Source of the DNA: Flavobacterium johnsoniae UW101
GTDB taxonomy: Bacteria > Bacteroidota > Bacteroidia > Flavobacteriales > Flavobacteriaceae
NCBI RefSeq assembly: GCF_000016645.1
Contig: NC_009441.1
Span: 5,890,001-5,954,000, forward strand
Direction of reading: 5' to 3'
DNA: 64,000 nt
Shown: positions 59,156 to 64,000 of the stretch, in pieces
Layout of the letters: each line of letters opens with the position of its first letter
How positions within the stretch are numbered: position 1 is the stretch's first letter
Made by a program: the position numbers and the translations under genes
Notes under the pieces: generated by a model
Database searches by the model: none
What the model was told of the DNA's origin: nothing
The model's input: the letters and a program-made list of their open reading frames with translations, nothing else

Positions 59156-60331
59156 CTAAATCGACTTAAAAGCAATTACAAATGAAATTACAGTTATAAT
59201 TAATCCGAACATAAAAAAGTTGTAAGCAATTCTCAGCAGATTATATTTTCGCTGTAAAACCAATCCAAGGTAATACAAATCTTTAATCATGGTCGAATAA
59301 AGATAATCGCGGTCTTTCATCATTTCATTCATTGCCCAATCGTAATCTTCAAGAGGCATTTTATAGAAATTTCCAAAAAACATCAAATTGACTTTTCTGG
59401 CTTCAACATCATCACGTGTAAAAAATCCCGAAGTTACTTTTGGCCTTGTAGAAAGAATCGCAAAAATAATTGTGATAACGCTCGACATCAGCATAATAAA
59501 TGTCGGCACAACCAAATGTGCGTTTTTTGGACTGTCAAGTTTTGGAATAATTGTAGAAAGTGCGATCGAAATAATAATTGCATTTACAGACAATAAAATA
59601 TTCGCTTTACTATCGGCAATACCGCTTAAACGAGTATGGTTTCCAAGCGTTACACGAAACAAAGTATCGATACCGCGTTCTGGTTTTTCTTTGTCTTTCT
59701 TTTTATTGTCTTCTTCAATTGCTGCAGCAGCTTTTAATTCTTGTTTGTTTATTTTTTTCTGAATCAAAAGCAGGTTTTTTTCTTTTAAAGGCTGCCATTT
59801 TCTTAAAGCATAGTCCGTATAGAACCTGTGTTTATTTAATAAAAAATTCAGATTTTCTTTTGTCCACTCCGCATTTGTAAAACTAACTATTCCTGTGTTT
59901 TTTAATTCTAAACGCAGTAATTCGCAGGTTGTCGTATACTCAGTTCCCATTAAATGAGCATAATCGGCATCTTTTATAATTTTTTCTAAATGTGTTTTAG
60001 GTTCATATTCTTTAGCCGTAGCCAGAATTAAGCTGGAAACAAGTTCTATAAACTTGTCTGATTTTCCTTTTTCTTTTAAAAAATCAGATGCAATTTTTAC
60101 ACTCTTGCTTTCATGGTTTTCATAACCTTCAACATATCCAGTGTCATGAAACCAGGCTGCCACTAAAAGTGCCTCTTTATCATCACTTTCAACATCTTCT
60201 TTTTTACATAACTCCTTAACCGCTGTAACTACTGTGAAAGTATGGTTAAAATTATGATAAGAATATAAATTAGAAAGTTTATCTTTGAGTAAATTACTGA
60301 CGAAATCTTCGGATTGTTCTATTAAATTCAT
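59156..60331 (-). CDS. HD-domain phosphohydrolase fused to Pycsar-effector-like membrane domain
   Basis: A 391-residue fusion. The N-terminal HD domain (1-185) has NFNHTFTV (His30), AAWFHDTGYVEGYENHES (His62, Asp63, His73) and IKDADYAHLMG, all expected metal ligands. A linker rich in Lys and Glu follows. Residues 225-390 resemble the Pycsar transmembrane effector domain: TLFRVTLGNHTRLSGIADSKANILLSVNAIIISI, then two further hydrophobic segments (VPTFIMLMSSVITIIFAIL and NFFMFGLIITVISFVIAF). Pycsar effectors answer cyclic cCMP or cUMP. No cyclase gene lies beside it, so a defence role is only possible, not shown. The HD part might hydrolyse a nucleotide. Confidence 0.85.
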   Translation of the reverse strand: MNLIEQSEDFVSNLLKDKLSNLYSYHNFNHTFTVVTAVKELCKKEDVESDDKEALLVAAWFHDTGYVEGYENHESKSVKIASDFLKEKGKSDKFIELVSSLILATAKEYEPKTHLEKIIKDADYAHLMGTEYTTTCELLRLELKNTGIVSFTNAEWTKENLNFLLNKHRFYTDYALRKWQPLKEKNLLLIQKKINKQELKAAAAIEEDNKKKDKEKPERGIDTLFRVTLGNHTRLSGIADSKANILLSVNAIIISIALSTIIPKLDSPKNAHLVVPTFIMLMSSVITIIFAILSTRPKVTSGFFTRDDVEARKVNLMFFGNFYKMPLEDYDWAMNEMMKDRDYLYSTMIKDLYYLGLVLQRKYNLLRIAYNFFMFGLIITVISFVIAFKSI

Positions 60332-60357
60332 AAAGAATATTTTTACACCACTAAATT

Positions 60358-63300
60358 ATGAAATTGTTTTTGGATAATCATTTTATTGCTAAGATTAAAA
60401 ACTTTTCATTAGCAATTATAACACTGCTTTTCATTTATTCCTGTGCAACGCACAAAGCGCAATATGGAAAAAACGTGAGTGCTAACGAAACTGAAAACGC
60501 AACAGATACTATAAAAATTGCCCATACTTTTTATCTTGTTGGAGATGCCGGAAATGCTGACGAAGAACAGGCGCAGCAAACATTAGAATTACTGCATGAA
60601 AGGCTTAAAAAAGCCAGTAAAAAATCGACTCTGCTTTTTTTAGGCGATAATATTTATCCAAAAGGTTTTCCGGCTGATAAAAATGCTGAAGATAAAGAAC
60701 TTGCAGAAACCAAACTCAAAAATCAGTTAAAACTGGCTAAAGGATATAAAGGCAAAACCATTTTTATTCCCGGAAATCATGATTGGTACAGCGGTATTAA
60801 GGGGCTCGAAAGTCAGGCCGATTTTGTGACAAAAAAACTAGATGACAAAAAAGCATTTCTGCCAAGAAAATCCTGTGCGATTGAAGATGTCAAAATTGAT
60901 AGCATTACAACGTTAGTAACCATTGACAGTGAATGGTTTCTGGAAGATTGGGATAATCACCCCACTATCAACGACAATTGCGAGATAAAAACCAGAGAAG
61001 CTTTTTTTGAGGAACTTGAAAATATCTTAAATAAAAATCAGGAAAAAACAGTTGTTCTTGCCATTCACCATCCTTTGCTGAGCAACGGAACGCATGGCGG
61101 ACAATTCTCGTTAGAGAAGCAATTATTTCCGTTAGAGAAAAAAATTCCGCTTCCTGTAATTGGTTCTTTCATCAATTTACTGAGAAAAACTTCTGGAGTG
61201 AGTCCTCAGGATATTCAAAACAAACAATATACTATTTATGCCAAGCGAATTAAAACGCTTTTGCAGAAACAGAAAAATGTAATTGTAGTTTCGGGTCACG
61301 ATCACAATTTACAATATATCAGCAAAGAAAATATTCAGCAGATTATCAGCGGAGCCGGTTCAAAATCTGAAGCAGCGAGAGCTATCAACGAAAATGATTT
61401 TTCGTATGGCGGTAATGGTTACGCGACTTTAACTTTATTTAAAAGCGGCGATGCTAAAGTTTCTTTTTATGGAAATGAAAATAATAAAGAGAAACTGCTT
61501 TTTGAAAAAGAAATTATAAAAGCCAAAGAAATCAATTGGGCTTCGGATATTCCGAATAAGTTTCCTTCAAGAATTACCACTTCTATCTATTCAGCTAAAA
61601 TGACCGATAAAAGTTTGTTTCATAAATTCCTGTTCGGACAGCATTACAGAAAATACTACAGTATGCCAATTGATGTAAAAGTAGCCACTGTAGATACTTT
61701 AAAAGGCGGACTGAAACCTATTCGCGAAGGCGGCGGACATCAATCTGTTTCTTTAAGAATGTCTGATCCAAAAGGACGTGAATTCGTATTGCGAGGAATG
61801 AAAAAAAGTGCAACGGTATTTTTACAATCTGTTGCTTTTAAAGATCAATATGTGGTAAATGATTTTGAAGATACTTATACAGAAAGTTTCCTGTTTGATT
61901 TTTATACAACTTCGCATCCATACGCTCCGTTTGTAATTGGCAGTATGTCTGATAAAATTGGTGTTTTGCATACTAATCCAATTTTATATTATGTACCAAA
62001 ACAAAATGGTTTAGGAGAATTTAATGCCGGATTTGGAGACCAGCTTTATATGGTTGAAGAAAGGCCGGCTGATAACCATTTAGACGGCAAAAACTTTGGA
62101 AATCCAAGTAATATAATTGGTACTGATGATATGATGCTGAACCTGCATAAAGATGAAAAATACAGCGTTGATGAAAAGGAATATATAAAAGCACGTTTGT
62201 TTGATATATTAATTGGCGACTGGGACAGACACAGTGACCAATGGCGCTGGGCAGAATTTAAAAAAGACGGCAAAGTTATTTACAGACCAATTCCGCGTGA
62301 CAGAGATCAGGCCTTTGTAAAATATGATGGTGCTTTGCTTTCTATTTTAATGAATATTCCGGCACTTCGCCACATGAGAACTTTTAAAGACCGTATTGGC
62401 AATGTGAAATGGCTGAGCAGAGAACCATATCCAATGGATTTGGCTTTTTTAAGAACATCAGGCGAAAAAGAATGGGTTGAACAGGCTAAATTTATTCAGG
62501 AAAATTTATCTGACAGCGACATCGAAAATGCTTTTAAAAATATGCCTAAAGAAGTTCAGGATGAAACGGTTGCTGAAATTATCCGAAAACTAAAAAACAG
62601 GAAAAAAGATCTTCAAAAATACGCTGCCCGATATTCTGATGTTTTAAGCAGAACTGTTATGATTGCCGGAACTGATAAAAAAGACAAATTTGTTTTGAAC
62701 CATAATGCTAAAAAAAGTATTGAAGTTCAGGTTTACAGAGTTAAAAAAGACGGCGATGAGTTGCAATACTCTAAAACTCTTACTGATGCTAAAACCAAAA
62801 ACTTATGGATTTATGGTTTAGATGATAATGATGTTTTTGAAGTAAAAGGCGATCAAAAATCAAAAATTAAAGTTCGTTTAATAGGCGGTCAGAATAATGA
62901 CACTTACAATATTGAAAACGGAAGAAAGGTTATTGTTTACGATTTTAAATCAAAAGAAAACACTTATAACCTAGATTCTAAAACGCAGACACAGCTGACA
63001 GACGATTACGATGTTAACTTGTATAATTATGAAAAACCGAAATATAACGTAATTTCTGGTCTTCCAAATATTGGATTTAATCCTGATGATGGTGTAAAAC
63101 TGGGTATTAATCTAAATTATACAGTGAATAATTTCAAACAGAATCCGTATACGCAAAGACATATTTTTAATGCTTTCTATTATTTTGCTACCGGTGGTTT
63201 AGAATTTAATTATGCCGCTCATTTCCCAGGTTTGTTAGGAAAATGGGTTATTGATGTTGAATCGCTTTATACTACGCCAAATTTTGCAATGAATTATTTT

Positions 63301-64000
63301 GGATATGGAAATGAATCTCAATATGATGATGATCTAAGTATGGATTACAACCGTGTACGCATTCGTAAATTTAATGCTTCGGGAGCCATTAGACACGTGG
63401 GAAGATACGGAAGTGAATTCAGCATTCAGCCTATTTTTCAGAGAATGACAGTTGAGGAAACGAGTAATAGATTTATTGACACTCCAAATATTGTAAATCC
63501 GGATGTTTTCAGCAGTCAGAATTACGGAAGCTTGAAAGTAAAATATCTTTTCAAAAATTCTGATTTTGCTGCCAAACCAACTCTTGGAATGTATTTTATG
63601 ATTGCCGGAACTTGGACAACTAATTTAGACGAAACCAAGAAAAATTTCCCAACGCTTGAAAGTGTTTTAGGTTTTACACACCGAATTGACAAAAACGGTA
63701 AACTGGTTTTAGCAACTTATCTAAAAGGAAAAGCGATTTTAAATAATAACTATGAATTCTACCAAGGTGCTTCTCTGGGAGGAGATACTGATTTACGTGG
63801 TTTTAGAAATGAACGTTTTTTAGGAAATTCATATTTTTCTCAAAGTTCTGATTTGCGTTTAAGCATAGGCCGAATCAGAAAAACAATTGCTCCGTTTACT
63901 TACGGAATTCTAGGCGGTTTTGATTATGGAAGGGTTTGGCTTGACGGCGAAAATTCAAGAAAATGGCATCAGGATTACGGCGGCGGTCTTTGGTTAAATG
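60358..64000 (+). CDS. Lipoprotein metallophosphatase fused to kinase-like middle and outer-membrane barrel (partial)
   Basis: A long ORF of at least 1214 residues, open to the window end. It starts with a lipoprotein-like signal (IITLLFIYSCATH). Residues 55-370 are a calcineurin-type phosphoesterase: LVGDAGNADEE, FLGDNIYPKGF, IPGNHDWYSG, LAIHHPLLSNG and VSGHDHNLQYI. A middle part (about 430-800) has ILIGDWDRHSDQWRWAEF and RPIPRDRDQAF, which recall HipA/FAM20-type kinase motifs. From about 900 the text is alternating strands with aromatic residues (GINLNYTVNNF and GASLGGDTDLRGFRNERFLGN), like a BamA/TamA-type surface barrel. The kinase-like assignment is inference. The gene is divergent from the HD-Pycsar gene. 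Confidence 0.82.
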   Translation, partial: MKLFLDNHFIAKIKNFSLAIITLLFIYSCATHKAQYGKNVSANETENATDTIKIAHTFYLVGDAGNADEEQAQQTLELLHERLKKASKKSTLLFLGDNIYPKGFPADKNAEDKELAETKLKNQLKLAKGYKGKTIFIPGNHDWYSGIKGLESQADFVTKKLDDKKAFLPRKSCAIEDVKIDSITTLVTIDSEWFLEDWDNHPTINDNCEIKTREAFFEELENILNKNQEKTVVLAIHHPLLSNGTHGGQFSLEKQLFPLEKKIPLPVIGSFINLLRKTSGVSPQDIQNKQYTIYAKRIKTLLQKQKNVIVVSGHDHNLQYISKENIQQIISGAGSKSEAARAINENDFSYGGNGYATLTLFKSGDAKVSFYGNENNKEKLLFEKEIIKAKEINWASDIPNKFPSRITTSIYSAKMTDKSLFHKFLFGQHYRKYYSMPIDVKVATVDTLKGGLKPIREGGGHQSVSLRMSDPKGREFVLRGMKKSATVFLQSVAFKDQYVVNDFEDTYTESFLFDFYTTSHPYAPFVIGSMSDKIGVLHTNPILYYVPKQNGLGEFNAGFGDQLYMVEERPADNHLDGKNFGNPSNIIGTDDMMLNLHKDEKYSVDEKEYIKARLFDILIGDWDRHSDQWRWAEFKKDGKVIYRPIPRDRDQAFVKYDGALLSILMNIPALRHMRTFKDRIGNVKWLSREPYPMDLAFLRTSGEKEWVEQAKFIQENLSDSDIENAFKNMPKEVQDETVAEIIRKLKNRKKDLQKYAARYSDVLSRTVMIAGTDKKDKFVLNHNAKKSIEVQVYRVKKDGDELQYSKTLTDAKTKNLWIYGLDDNDVFEVKGDQKSKIKVRLIGGQNNDTYNIENGRKVIVYDFKSKENTYNLDSKTQTQLTDDYDVNLYNYEKPKYNVISGLPNIGFNPDDGVKLGINLNYTVNNFKQNPYTQRHIFNAFYYFATGGLEFNYAAHFPGLLGKWVIDVESLYTTPNFAMNYFGYGNESQYDDDLSMDYNRVRIRKFNASGAIRHVGRYGSEFSIQPIFQRMTVEETSNRFIDTPNIVNPDVFSSQNYGSLKVKYLFKNSDFAAKPTLGMYFMIAGTWTTNLDETKKNFPTLESVLGFTHRIDKNGKLVLATYLKGKAILNNNYEFYQGASLGGDTDLRGFRNERFLGNSYFSQSSDLRLSIGRIRKTIAPFTYGILGGFDYGRVWLDGENSRKWHQDYGGGLWLN

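Noticed and set aside
59388..59880. Plus-strand frames of 124 and 100 codons opposite the HD-Pycsar gene
   Set aside because: The minus-strand protein has coherent HD motifs and membrane segments; the plus frames do not look like proteins.

Overview
The window is about 64 kb of chromosome from a low-GC member of the Bacteroidota, most likely a Flavobacterium. The basis is protein family resemblance (GapN, CydAB, persulfide dioxygenase with YeeE, M1 peptidases, TonB-dependent receptor, 2TM-domain proteins), scarce Shine-Dalgarno sequences, many TAnnTTTG-type -7 promoter boxes, and intergenic spaces full of inverted repeats. No rRNA, tRNA, CRISPR array or intact insertion sequence was seen. Two genes run off the window: an M1 peptidase at the left edge and a large metallophosphatase/outer-membrane fusion at the right edge.

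Layout. 1-3.7 kb (minus): M1 peptidase, NADP-dependent glyceraldehyde-3-phosphate dehydrogenase, rhodanese. 4-5.8 kb (plus): Crp/Fnr regulator and TauE/SafE sulfur-anion exporter. 5.9-10 kb (minus): acetyltransferase, XRE regulator, a Panacea-domain protein translationally coupled to a small membrane protein, and an AT-rich ATPase-TOPRIM-like protein; this looks like an accessory defence patch. 10-12.4 kb: cytochrome bd oxidase. 12.7-16.6 kb: HD hydrolase, persulfide dioxygenase-rhodanese, two YeeE/YedE-type sulfur transport proteins, acetyltransferase. A CRP-like site is found at the same distance from the -7 box of both the exporter gene and the dioxygenase gene, which links the two halves of the sulfur system to the Crp/Fnr protein. 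16.9-22 kb: glycerol-3-phosphate oxidase, a MarR-nitroreductase-YceI operon with twin operators, and a beta-helix secreted protein.

22-30.8 kb: complete tryptophan operon trpE-G-D-C-F-B-A, preceded by a leader peptide with three consecutive Trp codons and an intrinsic terminator. A lipoprotein gene between trpE and trpG is flanked by direct repeats, and a gamma-glutamylcyclotransferase-like plus a nitrilase-family gene lie between trpB and trpA. 30.8-37.3 kb: M1 peptidase and a TetR-TolC-HlyD-DHA2 efflux operon with an operator over its promoter. 37.5-41.2 kb: YaaA, CCA-adding-type nucleotidyltransferase, heme A synthase. 41.4-48.6 kb (minus): TonB-dependent receptor, DUF2141 protein, TPR-like protein, a LytS-type histidine kinase ending in a 2TM domain, four tandem 2TM proteins and a LytTR response regulator. 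48.7-54.9 kb (plus): DinB-like protein, a broken secreted-protein gene, acetyltransferase, VOC protein, CLC channel, HPP protein, pRiA4b-like protein, a four-helix-bundle protein bounded by inverted repeats, and a nucleoid-associated protein. 55-64 kb: a TetR-SDR pair with matching operators, a 789-residue GAF protein, an HD-Pycsar-type membrane protein and the right-edge metallophosphatase fusion.

The most interesting signals are the possible single-gene PARIS/OLD-like defence protein beside a Panacea toxin-antitoxin candidate, the four-helix-bundle gene lying inside a dispersed inverted-repeat family, the kinase-2TM array, the CRP-like sites with identical promoter spacing, the trp attenuator, and the orphan HD-Pycsar effector-like protein.
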